A stretch of 64,000 nucleotides of DNA from Brevibacterium sp. XM4083 (GTDB lineage Bacteria > Actinomycetota > Actinomycetes > Actinomycetales > Brevibacteriaceae), in the NCBI RefSeq assembly GCF_006489205.2, contig NZ_VFYR02000004.1, forward strand, positions 310,001 to 374,000. Direction: 5' to 3'. Under the pieces are notes generated by a model. That model made no database searches and was not told where the DNA came from. It saw only the letters and a program-made list of their open reading frames with translations. Made by a program: the position numbers and the translations under genes. Shown piece after piece: positions 1 to 8,087 of the stretch (the stretch's first letter is position 1; every line of letters begins with the position of its first letter).

Positions 1-1117
1 CGACGTCGACGCCGCGGTAGGACGCGGTGTTGATCGCGGCGAGCAGGGACTCGTCGGGGATGAAGTAGGGGCTGACGATCGAGAGCTTCCGCTGGGCGAG
101 GTAGAACAGCGAGTTGAAGACCTTGAGGTTCGGCTCTGTCGTGAACCCCGGCCCCGAGGGAATGAGCTGCATGCCGCAGACGTCTCCCCCGACGTCCGGC
201 TCCGGCGCGGTGCCCTCGTAGTCGCGGATGCCCAGTTCCTCACCGCATTCGGAATACCAGTCGGTGGCGAAGACCGCTTCGATCGAGGCGACGATCTCGC
301 CGCTGACCTCGACCATGATGTCGTTCCAATGCCGCCCGACCTTGATGTTGGCCTTCATGTCGTAGGTCGAGTCGATCATGTTCTGCGAGCCCATCACCGC
401 GCGCTTCCCGTCGACGACGAGGAGTTTGCGGTGATTGCGCAGGTCGATGCGGCGCAGCTTGCCCCGCCATGGGATGAACGGGAGCATGAGGTGCCATTCG
501 ATCCCGGCCGCGGTCAGCCGTTTGCCGAGCGAATGGAATCCCGGGTACTTCCGCGACCCGATGTGGTCGTAGAGGACCCGGACGTGGACGCCGCGGGCCG
601 CTGCGCGTGTCAGGGCTTCGAAGAAGACGTCGGTCGTCTGGTCCCACGCCATGATGTAGATCTGCACATGAACGTACTTCTGCGCCCCGTCGACGAGCTC
701 GGCCATCCGCTCGATCGTACGGTCGTAGTCCATCGTGATGCCGTGGTTGGTGCCGGTGACCATCGGCAACTCGGTGAGGTTGCGACCGAGTTCGGCGATG
801 AGGTCGAAATCCCGCGGGGCCTTCAGCGACGGCGGCACATCGGGCAGGTCGTCGGCGCCCTTGTGCATGAGCTCGTTCGCCATCGCCTGGATCCGGGCGC
901 GCCGCCGGTTGATGTAGGGGCTGCCGATGAGGAGGAAGAGCGGGATGCCGACGATGGGCAGGAAGAGGATGAGCAGCAGCCACGCCGATGACGATGACGG
1001 GCGCCGATTCTCCGGCACGACGCCGATCGCGATGATCTTCACGATGTACTCGATGACGATCCACGTCACCGACGCCACGGTCGCCCAATTGATGTTCGCC
1101 CAATCGATGGTGTTCAC
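1..1117 (-). CDS. cls: cardiolipin synthase, C-terminus beyond window
   Basis: Phospholipase-D-type cardiolipin synthase, a membrane enzyme that joins two phosphatidyl units. The reading frame is open to the left edge, so only the first ~372 residues are present. GTG at 1117 has a good ribosome site (GGAGG, 6 nt upstream). Two N-terminal membrane segments (about residues 12-30 and 45-65) are followed by the first PLD domain with the HKD motif H-R-K-L-L-V-V-D-G and the downstream G-S-Q-N. A second PLD domain begins (S-P-Y-F-I-P-D) but its HKD motif lies off the window. A -10-like TAGGGT lies at 1153-1148. The family assignment is firm; whether the protein is complete cannot be seen. Confidence 0.93.
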   Translation of the reverse strand, partial: MNTIDWANINWATVASVTWIVIEYIVKIIAIGVVPENRRPSSSSAWLLLILFLPIVGIPLFLLIGSPYINRRRARIQAMANELMHKGADDLPDVPPSLKAPRDFDLIAELGRNLTELPMVTGTNHGITMDYDRTIERMAELVDGAQKYVHVQIYIMAWDQTTDVFFEALTRAAARGVHVRVLYDHIGSRKYPGFHSLGKRLTAAGIEWHLMLPFIPWRGKLRRIDLRNHRKLLVVDGKRAVMGSQNMIDSTYDMKANIKVGRHWNDIMVEVSGEIVASIEAVFATDWYSECGEELGIRDYEGTAPEPDVGGDVCGMQLIPSGPGFTTEPNLKVFNSLFYLAQRKLSIVSPYFIPDESLLAAINTASYRGVDV

Positions 1118-1381
1118 CCGCAGCCTCCGTTCGTGGGGTTGAGGACAACCCTAACCGCCGAGGCGGCCCCCGGAGCCCGCACGACCGCACCGGTTCGTGC
1201 GGGGCAGGGGTGGGGACCGCCTCGGCGGGGCGATGATGAGCGGCGGGCGCGCGCCGACGTCACCACCGGGTCACGGAATGAGCGCATCCGGCACCGCGAG
1301 ACCAGCACCGCGCCACCGGCACCCGCCGGGCACCGCGACCCCTGACCCCCGGCAACGCCGCAAACTCCGCGACCGGCGAGG

Positions 1382-2617
1382 TCAGAGCCCGAGTTCGCGG
1401 GCGATGAGCATGAGCTGGACCTCCGTCGTGCCCTCGCCGACCTCGAGGATCTTCGAGTCGCGGTAGTGCCGGGCGACGAGGTATTCGTTCATGAAGCCGT
1501 AGCCGCCGTGGATCTGCGTGGCGTCGCGGGCGTTGTCCATGGCCGCGTCACCGGCGATCATCTTCGCGATCGCCGCTTCCTTCTTGAACGGCAGACCCGC
1601 GAGCATGCGGGAGGCGGCGAGGTAGTACGCGGCGCGAGCGGCGACAACGCGAGCCTCCATGCGGGCGATCTTGAACTGGATGCCCTGGAAGTCGGCGATC
1701 GGGTGACCGAAGGCCTGACGCTCCTTCGCGTACTTGACGGACTCGTCGACGCAGCCCTGGGCGGCACCGACGGAGAGCGCACCGACGGCGATGCGACCCT
1801 CGTCGAGGATCCGGAGGAAGTTCGCGTAGCCGCGGCCGCGTTCGCCGAGCAGGTTCTCCTCGGGCACCTGGACATTGTCGAACGTCAGCGGGTGCGTGTC
1901 CGAGGAGTTCCAGCCGACCTTGTCGTACGGGGGCTCGGCGGTGAAGCCGGGGGTGCCGGCAGGGATGATGATCGTCGAGATCTCCGGCACCTCACGGCCC
2001 GACTTCGAGGTCTTCGTCCCGGTCACAGCCGTGGCGGTGACGAGACGGGTGATGTCGGTGCCGGAGTTCGTGATGAACGACTTCGATCCGTTGATCGTCC
2101 ACGTGCCGTTCTCGAGCGTCGCCTTCGTCCGGGTGCCCCCGGCGTCGGACCCGGCTTCGGGTTCGGTGAGTCCGAAGGCGGCGAGACCGGAGGCGTCGGT
2201 GAGCTTCGGCAGCCATTCGCGCTTCTGCTCCTCGGTGCCGAACCGGTAGATCGGCATCGCGCCGAGCGACACCCCGGCCTCGAGGGTGATGGCCAGGGAC
2301 TGGTTGACGCGGGCGATCTCCTCGATCGCCAGGCACAGCGCGAAGTAGTCTCCGCCCATGCCGCCGTACTCCTCGTCGAAGGGCAGGCCGAAGAGGCCCA
2401 TCTGCCCCATCTTCGCGACGAGGTCGTAGGGGAACTCGTGCTTCGCGTCGAGTTCGGCGCTGACGGGGGCGACCTCCTCGTCAGCGAACTTCGCAACGCC
2501 TTGACGCAGGTCCTCGTATTCTTCGGGCAGCATGCCCGGGACGAAAGTGCTCATCGTGTCCTCTCCGCCGGTGGGCGTGGTTTCACTGGTGTGTGCGGTC
2601 TGTGGTGCGGTGGTCAT
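1382..2617 (-). CDS. acyl-CoA dehydrogenase
   Basis: FAD-dependent acyl-CoA dehydrogenase (411 aa) that makes enoyl-CoA and passes electrons to ETF. The usual N-terminal, middle (F-G-L-T-E-P-x-A-G-S-D) and C-terminal domains are present. It sits last in a gene row with the methylcrotonyl-type carboxylase, which suggests the isovaleryl-CoA step of leucine breakdown. However, the canonical catalytic Glu is present near residue 395 (G-E-G-T). Isovaleryl-CoA dehydrogenases have Gly/Ala there and use a Glu in helix G, where this protein has Gly. A short- or branched-chain enzyme of another specificity is therefore possible. The start at 2617 overlaps the upstream stop (ATGA). An alternative ATG at 2554 has a stronger ribosome site (GGAGAGG, 5 nt). 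Confidence 0.93.
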   Translation of the reverse strand: MTTAPQTAHTSETTPTGGEDTMSTFVPGMLPEEYEDLRQGVAKFADEEVAPVSAELDAKHEFPYDLVAKMGQMGLFGLPFDEEYGGMGGDYFALCLAIEEIARVNQSLAITLEAGVSLGAMPIYRFGTEEQKREWLPKLTDASGLAAFGLTEPEAGSDAGGTRTKATLENGTWTINGSKSFITNSGTDITRLVTATAVTGTKTSKSGREVPEISTIIIPAGTPGFTAEPPYDKVGWNSSDTHPLTFDNVQVPEENLLGERGRGYANFLRILDEGRIAVGALSVGAAQGCVDESVKYAKERQAFGHPIADFQGIQFKIARMEARVVAARAAYYLAASRMLAGLPFKKEAAIAKMIAGDAAMDNARDATQIHGGYGFMNEYLVARHYRDSKILEVGEGTTEVQLMLIARELGL

Positions 2618-4656
2618 GCGGCGCCGCCCTTCCCGGCGACCGCGGCCGCCGTCTCGGACTCTGTCGCGGAATCCGCGGCATCGGCGCTGTCGTCGACAAC
2701 GGTGGCGAGCACCTCGTCGAGGGCCACCTGGGCGCCCGGCACCGCGGTGACGGTGACGGTGCCGGTGGCCGGGGCGGTGAGCACGTGCTCCATCTTCATC
2801 GCCTCGACGACGACGATCGGGTCGCCGGCCTCGACGTGGGCGCCGGACTCGACCTTGACGTCGACGACGGAACCGGGCATCGGAGCGAGCACCTCTGCCC
2901 CGCCTGCCCCGGGGGTGAGCGAGGTGTCGGCCTGCGGGCGGGTGAAGACGTGGATGCCGCGGTCGCCGGTCACCCAGATCGACCGGTCACCGGCGTCGGA
3001 GAAGACCCGGCCGGTGTGCTGGGTGCCGTCGATGAGGACGTGCCAGGTGCCGTCGTCATCGACGGTGACGTCGTCGACGGCGCTCGTGACGTCGACCGTC
3101 TCCCCGTCGACGGTGAGGGCGACCGTGGGGCGGAAGTCCGGACGCGAGGTGCGGAAGGGATTCGCCCGCGCCCACGCCGAGGCGGTCCCCCGACACAGCG
3201 CGCCCGCAGTGAGCTCCCCGGTCACCTCGGTGCCGGCCCGACCCTGCGTCTGCAGGACCGCGGCGGTCGCGATCTGCCGGTCGATCTCACCGGCGATGTG
3301 GGCGAGCTGGTCCTCGCCGAGGCGGTCGATGAGTGAGGTGTCGAGGTCACCGGCGACGACCTCGGGGAGGGTGACCAGGGTGCGGAGGAAGTCGATGTTC
3401 GTCACGATGCCCGGCACCGCCGAGGCTGCGAGCGCGGCATCGAGACGGGCGAGGGCCGTGGCCCGGTCGGGGCCGGAGACGATGAGCTTGGCGATCATCG
3501 GATCGTAGTCGGAGGCGACCCGCTGACCGGCGTCGAGTCCCGAGTCGACGCGGATGCCCTCCCCGGCAGGGAACACGACGTCGAGCGCGCGGCCGCCGGT
3601 GGGGAGGAACCCGCGGGCGGGGTCCTCGGCGTAGATCCGCGCCTCGATCGAGTGCCCGGTCAGGGTGATGTCGTCCTGGCTCAGCGGCAGCTCCTCGCCG
3701 GCGCCGACGCGCAGCTGGAGTTCGACGAGATCGACCCCGGTGACCTCCTCGGTGACGGGGTGCTCGACCTGGAGTCGGGTGTTCATCTCCATGAAGAAGA
3801 ACTCGTCGGGATGGTCGGCGCCGACGATGAACTCGACGGTGCCGGCACCCCGGTAGCCCACGGACTTCGCCGTCTCGATCGCCGCCTGACCGATCCGCTC
3901 CCGGGTCGCTGCGTCGAGGAGGGCCGAGGGGGCTTCCTCGATGACCTTCTGGTGGCGGCGCTGGAGGGAGCATTCGCGTTCGCCCAGGTGGATGACGTTG
4001 CCGTGCGCATCGGCCATGACCTGGACTTCGATGTGGCGCGGGGTCGCGACGAGTCGTTCGAGGAAGAGGGTGTCGTCGCCGAAGGAGTTCGCGGCCTCGC
4101 GCCGTGCGGTCTCGAGCGCGGCGGGCAGGTCGGCAGGCTCGAAGACCGCGTGCATGCCCTTGCCGCCGCCACCGGCCGAGGGCTTGATGAGGACGGGGTA
4201 GCCGATGTCCTCGGCGGCGGCGATGAGCGCCTCGTTGCTCATCGAGGCGTCCTGCGTGCCGGGCACGAGGGGAACGCCGCGGGCCGAGACGGCCTGCTTC
4301 GCGGTGATCTTGTCGCCCATCGTCCGGATCGCCTCGGGTCCGGGACCGAGGAAGACGATGTCGGCGGCCTCGCACGCGGCCGAGAAGTCGGCATTCTCGG
4401 AGAGGAAGCCGTAGCCGGGGTGAATGGCCTGGGCCCCGGTCGCCTGGGCGGCGGCGATGACCTTGTCGATGTCGAGGTAGGACTCCGAGGCGGCGGCCGG
4501 ACCGAGCCGCACGGCGGTGTCGGCGGCCCTGACGTGGGCGGCGTGGGCGTCGGCGTCGGAGTAGACGGCGACGGTGCGGAGCCCTAAGCGCTTCGCGGTG
4601 CGGATGACGCGCAGGGCGATCTCGCCGCGGTTGGCGATGAGGATGGTGTCGAACAT
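2614..4656 (-). CDS. biotin-dependent acyl-CoA carboxylase, alpha subunit (methylcrotonyl-type)
   Basis: Biotin carboxylase plus biotin carrier in one chain (680 aa). It carboxylates its own biotin with ATP and bicarbonate for transfer by the beta subunit encoded just upstream. Residues 1-445 form the biotin carboxylase (N-terminal I-A-N-R-G-E-I-A, glycine-rich ATP loop G-G-G-G-K-G-M, E-M-N-T-R-L-Q-V-E-H). The biotinyl motif E-A-M-K-M places the biotin lysine near residue 621. A 40-residue Ala/Ser/Glu tail follows. Pairing with a carboxyltransferase and an acyl-CoA dehydrogenase in one TetR-controlled row suggests 3-methylcrotonyl-CoA carboxylase of leucine catabolism. Propionyl- or geranyl-CoA carboxylase cannot be excluded from sequence alone. 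Confidence 0.93.
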   Translation of the reverse strand: MFDTILIANRGEIALRVIRTAKRLGLRTVAVYSDADAHAAHVRAADTAVRLGPAAASESYLDIDKVIAAAQATGAQAIHPGYGFLSENADFSAACEAADIVFLGPGPEAIRTMGDKITAKQAVSARGVPLVPGTQDASMSNEALIAAAEDIGYPVLIKPSAGGGGKGMHAVFEPADLPAALETARREAANSFGDDTLFLERLVATPRHIEVQVMADAHGNVIHLGERECSLQRRHQKVIEEAPSALLDAATRERIGQAAIETAKSVGYRGAGTVEFIVGADHPDEFFFMEMNTRLQVEHPVTEEVTGVDLVELQLRVGAGEELPLSQDDITLTGHSIEARIYAEDPARGFLPTGGRALDVVFPAGEGIRVDSGLDAGQRVASDYDPMIAKLIVSGPDRATALARLDAALAASAVPGIVTNIDFLRTLVTLPEVVAGDLDTSLIDRLGEDQLAHIAGEIDRQIATAAVLQTQGRAGTEVTGELTAGALCRGTASAWARANPFRTSRPDFRPTVALTVDGETVDVTSAVDDVTVDDDGTWHVLIDGTQHTGRVFSDAGDRSIWVTGDRGIHVFTRPQADTSLTPGAGGAEVLAPMPGSVVDVKVESGAHVEAGDPIVVVEAMKMEHVLTAPATGTVTVTAVPGAQVALDEVLATVVDDSADAADSATESETAAAVAGKGGAA

Positions 4657-4664
4657 TGGTCAGC

Positions 4665-6278
4665 TCACATTCTGAAGACGCCGTAGCCGGCGGCGTCGAG
4701 CGGTCGGCTCAGGGGCGAGAAGCGGGCGAGGTCGAGGGCGAGCGCGAGGATCTCGCGGGTGTCCTGAGGTTCGATGATGCCGTCGTCCCACAGCCTCGCC
4801 GTCGAGTAGTACGGGTTGCCCTGGGCTTCGTACTGGTCGCGGATGGGCTGCTTGAACTCGTCTTCGGCCTCGGCCGACCAGGTCTCCCCGCGGGCTTCGA
4901 TCTGGTCGCGTTTGACGGTGGAGAGGACGCTGGCGGCCTGTTCGCCGCCCATCACGGAGATGCGGGCGTTGGGCCACATCCACAGGAAGCGCGGGGAGTA
5001 GGCGCGCCCGCACATCGAGTAGTTGCCGGCACCGAAGGATCCGCCGATGACGACGGTGAACTTCGGGACGCGGGCGGTGGCGACGGCGTTGACCATCTTC
5101 GCTCCGTGCTTGGCGATGCCGCCGGCTTCGTAGTCGCGGCCGACCATGAAGCCGGAGATGTTCTGGAGGAAGACGAGCGGGATCGTCCGCTGGTCGCAGA
5201 GTTCGATGAAGTGGGCGCCCTTCTGGGCGGACTCGCCGAAGAGGATGCCGTTGTTGGCGATGATGCCGACGGGGTGGCCGTCGATGTGGGCGAAGCCGGT
5301 GACGAGGCTCGTGCCGTACTCAGCCTTGAATTCGTGGAACTGCGAGCCGTCGACGAGGCGCGCGATGACCTCGTGGACGTCGTAGGGGACCTTCGAGTCG
5401 ACGGGGACGATCGAGGTGAGCTCCGCAGGTGAGTGGAGTGGTTCCTGCGGTTCGATGACGTCCCAGTTCGGCGCCGGCTTCGGCCCGAGGGTGGAGACGA
5501 TGTCGCGCATGATCTCGAGCGCGTGCGCGTCGTTGGCCGCGAGGTGGTCGGTGACGCCGGAGACCCGGGAGTGCAGCGCGCCGCCGCCGAGGTCTTCGGC
5601 GCTGACCTCTTCACCGGTCGCGGCTTTGACCAGCGGCGGGCCGCCGAGGAAGATCGTGCCCTGCTCGGAGACGATGATCGATTCGTCGGCCATCGCCGGG
5701 ACGTAGGCGCCGCCGGCGGTCGAGGAGCCGAGGACGGCGGCGAGCTGCGGGATGCCTGCGGCGGACAGGGTCGCCTGGTTGTAGAAGATCCGGCCGAAGT
5801 GCTCGCGGTCGGGGAAGACGTCGTCCTGGTTGGGCAGGTTCGCACCGCCGGAGTCGACGAGGTAGATGCAGGGCAGACGGTTGTCCTTCGCGATCTCCTG
5901 GGCCCGCAGGTGCTTCTTCACCGTCACCGGGTAGTAGGTCCCGCCCTTGACGGTGGCGTCATTGGCGACGATGACGCATTCGCGCCCGGCCACTCGGCCG
6001 ATGCCGGTGATGATCCCGGCGCCCGGGCTCGCGTCGTCGTACATCCCGTTCGCCGCGAGCGGGGAGAGTTCGAGGAAGGGGGTGCCGGGGTCGAGGAGGG
6101 CCTCGACACGGTCGCGGGGCAGGAGCTTGCCGCGGTCGATGTGCTTCTGCCTGGACTTCTCGGGCCCGCCGAGCGCGGTGGCGCTGATGCGGTCCCGGAG
6201 TTCGGCGATGAGCTCGGCGTGCGCCTCGGCGTTGGCCTGTCCGGCCGCCGGGTTGGCCGCAGTTCCCACTGCTCTCAT
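4665..6278 (-). CDS. acyl-CoA carboxylase, carboxyltransferase (beta) subunit
   Basis: Carboxyltransferase of the crotonase-fold family (537 aa), which moves CO2 from biotin to the acyl-CoA. Both halves are present. The N-terminal half carries [10 protein letters not shown] and the C-terminal half carries [11 protein letters not shown] and the oxyanion-hole region G-G-S-F-G-A-G-N-Y. The [10 protein letters not shown] stretch and overall length fit methylcrotonyl-CoA carboxylase beta (LiuB/MccB) better than propionyl enzymes. It is the first gene of the leftward row, 8 nt upstream of the alpha-subunit gene. Its promoter region holds a TetR-type operator. Confidence 0.93.
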   Translation of the reverse strand: MRAVGTAANPAAGQANAEAHAELIAELRDRISATALGGPEKSRQKHIDRGKLLPRDRVEALLDPGTPFLELSPLAANGMYDDASPGAGIITGIGRVAGRECVIVANDATVKGGTYYPVTVKKHLRAQEIAKDNRLPCIYLVDSGGANLPNQDDVFPDREHFGRIFYNQATLSAAGIPQLAAVLGSSTAGGAYVPAMADESIIVSEQGTIFLGGPPLVKAATGEEVSAEDLGGGALHSRVSGVTDHLAANDAHALEIMRDIVSTLGPKPAPNWDVIEPQEPLHSPAELTSIVPVDSKVPYDVHEVIARLVDGSQFHEFKAEYGTSLVTGFAHIDGHPVGIIANNGILFGESAQKGAHFIELCDQRTIPLVFLQNISGFMVGRDYEAGGIAKHGAKMVNAVATARVPKFTVVIGGSFGAGNYSMCGRAYSPRFLWMWPNARISVMGGEQAASVLSTVKRDQIEARGETWSAEAEDEFKQPIRDQYEAQGNPYYSTARLWDDGIIEPQDTREILALALDLARFSPLSRPLDAAGYGVFRM

Positions 6279-6302
6279 TCCCTGGTCCCCTCACTGCAGT
6301 TT

Positions 6303-6322
6303 CAGTTAATGGTGATTAACTG
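6303..6322. promoter_or_regulatory. TetR-type operator in the carboxylase/tetR divergent promoter
   Basis: Perfect inverted repeat CAGTTAAT-GGTG-ATTAACTG. On the minus strand a good promoter (TTGTCA at 6357-6352, 17-nt spacer, TATCAT at 6334-6329) would start RNA near 6322, so the operator covers about +1 to +20 of the carboxylase transcript. On the plus strand it overlaps the -35 position of a possible TATGAT (6328-6333) promoter for the tetR gene, which would allow autorepression. Confidence 0.75.
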
Positions 6323-6391
6323 ACTGCTATGATACTGCTCACGGTCGAGTGTGACAACGCGCACGATCATCGAGCACGAATGTGAGTGGGA

Positions 6392-6985
6392 ATGAAGCAG
6401 ACGGAAGCGACGTCGCCGCGGGCGGCGGCGAAGGCGGCCAGGCGTGAGCAGCTGCTCGCGGTGGCGAAGACGCTCTTCGCCCGGCACGGTTTCCACGGGG
6501 TCCGCCTCGAGGACCTGGCCAAGGGCGTGGGCATCTCCGCACCCGCGGTCTACCGGCACTTCGAGTCGAAGGAGGCCGTGCTCGAGGAGCTCCTCGTCGG
6601 GATCTCCCAGTACCTGCAGACCGGTGGGGATGCGATCGCCTCCCAGGCCGCCGAGGCGGTGTCGACGCTGCGGGCGCTCGTCGACTTCCACATCGACTTC
6701 GCGATGTCCGAGCCCGACCTCATCCGCATCCAGGACCGCGACTTCGCCGCCCTGCCCGACGGGTCACGGCGCACGGTGCGGCGTCTGCAGCGTCAGTACG
6801 TCAGCGAATGGGCGGCCGTCGCGGCCCAGGCCCACCCGGACTGGTCGCTCGAGGCCGCGACCGTGCGCGTCCACGCGGCGTTCGGGATGATGAATTCGAC
6901 GCCGTACCTTGCCCGCAGCTCCAGCGCCGAGGTGGTCCGCCGCGAGCTGCGAGCGGCAGCGACCGCGGCGCTGGGGATCGGCTGA
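6392..6985 (+). CDS. TetR-family transcriptional regulator
   Basis: TetR repressor of normal length (197 aa). The N-terminal helix-turn-helix lies at about residues 35-58 (V-R-L-E-D-L-A-K-G-V-G-I-S-A-P-A-V-Y-R-H-F), followed by an all-helical ligand domain. It is divergent from the carboxylase/acyl-CoA dehydrogenase genes and separated from them by a perfect 8-4-8 palindrome, so it probably represses them and releases on an acyl-CoA intermediate (inference from layout). ATG at 6392 is preferred; GTG at 6386 adds two residues. Confidence 0.92.
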   Translation: MKQTEATSPRAAAKAARREQLLAVAKTLFARHGFHGVRLEDLAKGVGISAPAVYRHFESKEAVLEELLVGISQYLQTGGDAIASQAAEAVSTLRALVDFHIDFAMSEPDLIRIQDRDFAALPDGSRRTVRRLQRQYVSEWAAVAAQAHPDWSLEAATVRVHAAFGMMNSTPYLARSSSAEVVRRELRAAATAALGIG

Positions 6986-7027
6986 CCCCCGGCCGCGGGT
7001 GACTGCGCCGACCGGGGTGCGGGCCGG

Positions 7028-7948
7028 TCAGGGGACGATGACGAGCTTGCCGCGAGTGTGCCCGGTCGCGCTCGAGCGGAACGCGTCGGCCACCTCGGCG
7101 AGGGGGAAGATCTCTGCGACATCGACGGTGAGCTTGCCCGCGTCGACGAGCTCGGTGAGTCGGGCCGTCGTCGCTCCGTCGGGGCGCACCCAGATGTAGC
7201 GACCGCCGTGCTCGGTCACGGTCGGGTCGGCGATCGAGGCGTGCGCTCCGTCGTCGGCGAGGACGGCGAGCGTGGTCTCGAGCTGGCCGCCGACGAAATC
7301 GGCGACGGCGTCGACGGGACCGCCTGCAAGCTCCGTGACCCGGTCGGCCAGGCCCTCGCCGTAGGTGACTGGTTCGGCGCCGAGGCCTGTCAGGTAGTCG
7401 TGGTTGCGCTCGGAGGCGGTGCCGATGACGCGGGCGCCGGCGGCCTTCGCGATCTGGACGGCCATGCTGCCGACGCCTCCGGCGGCACCGTGGATGAGGA
7501 CGGCCTTCCCCTCGAGGTCGCCGAGGGCGTCGAGGGTGCGCAGGGCGGTGTTGCCGGCCAGCGGCAGCCCTCCGGCCTGCTCCCAGGTCAGTCCCGCGGG
7601 CTTCTTCGTCACGGCGTGGACGGGGACGGCGACCTTCTCCGCGAAGGTGCCGCCGCCGAGGACGTCCTTCCGGGCGTAGGCGACGACCTCATCGCCGATC
7701 TCGAACTCCGGGGTGTCGAAGCCGAGGCCGATGACGGTGCCGGCGACGTCCCAGCCGGGGATGACGGGGAACTGGGTGGGCAGGAACTTGTCGAGCCCGC
7801 CGCCGACGAGCTTCCAGTCGACGGGGTTGACCCCCGCGGCCTTGACTTCGATGAGGACGGAGGCCGGCGGCACCTTCGGATCCTCGACCGCTCGGATGGT
7901 GATGTCGTCGAAGTCATCGGTGAACTGGTCATAGACCGCTGCGCGCAT
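7028..7948 (-). CDS. NADP-dependent zinc-free alcohol dehydrogenase / quinone oxidoreductase-like
   Basis: Medium-chain dehydrogenase/reductase (306 aa). It has the N-terminal GroES-like fold (G-V-N-P-V-D-W-K) and a Rossmann fold with the nucleotide motif H-G-A-A-G-G-V-G-S-M-A around residue 150. The structural and catalytic zinc cysteines of classic alcohol dehydrogenases are absent, as in quinone oxidoreductases. It stands alone, convergent with tetR (42 bp apart) and divergent from the GNAT fusion gene. The true substrate cannot be told. Confidence 0.9.
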   Translation of the reverse strand: MRAAVYDQFTDDFDDITIRAVEDPKVPPASVLIEVKAAGVNPVDWKLVGGGLDKFLPTQFPVIPGWDVAGTVIGLGFDTPEFEIGDEVVAYARKDVLGGGTFAEKVAVPVHAVTKKPAGLTWEQAGGLPLAGNTALRTLDALGDLEGKAVLIHGAAGGVGSMAVQIAKAAGARVIGTASERNHDYLTGLGAEPVTYGEGLADRVTELAGGPVDAVADFVGGQLETTLAVLADDGAHASIADPTVTEHGGRYIWVRPDGATTARLTELVDAGKLTVDVAEIFPLAEVADAFRSSATGHTRGKLVIVP

Positions 7949-7989
7949 CGCGCCTCCTCAAAGGGGCTGTCGGGTGGGATCTGCGGACA

Positions 7990-8022
7990 CCGTGTTGTGC
8001 GCCCGTGCGACGCACAACACGG
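7990..8022. promoter_or_regulatory. perfect inverted repeat in divergent promoter region
   Basis: CCGTGTTGTGCG, 9 nt, CGCACAACACGG. It lies between two divergent genes (starts at 7948 and 8087), where a terminator is not expected, so an operator or a structured leader element is more likely. The regulator is unknown. Confidence 0.5.
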
Positions 8023-8074
8023 CAGGCGCCGGAGCTATTCCGCCGGAGTCCCCGCCGGTGTCAGTTCCGCGGCG

Positions 8075-8087
8075 TAGGCTCGTGACA
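8075..8087 (+). promoter_or_regulatory. leaderless-type promoter of the GNAT fusion gene
   Basis: TAGGCT (8075-8080) ends 6 nt before the ATG at 8087, and no ribosome site is visible. This spacing would place the first transcribed base at or next to the start codon. Confidence 0.5.

Noticed and set aside
1466..3508. A 680-codon open frame opposite the acyl-CoA dehydrogenase and carboxylase genes
   Set aside because: It is the antisense shadow of two firmly identified genes. Its composition (Arg/Val/Gly/Asp-rich, no motifs) is typical of reversed GC-rich codons.
6350..6365. TGTG-N8-CACG as a GlxR site near the carboxylase promoter
   Set aside because: One half-site is imperfect and it coincides with the -35 TTGTCA. 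The TetR operator explains the region better.
7010..7029. GACCGG/CCGGTC hairpin as terminator between tetR and the oxidoreductase
   Set aside because: It has only six base pairs and overlaps the stop codon of the leftward gene. It is too weak to call.
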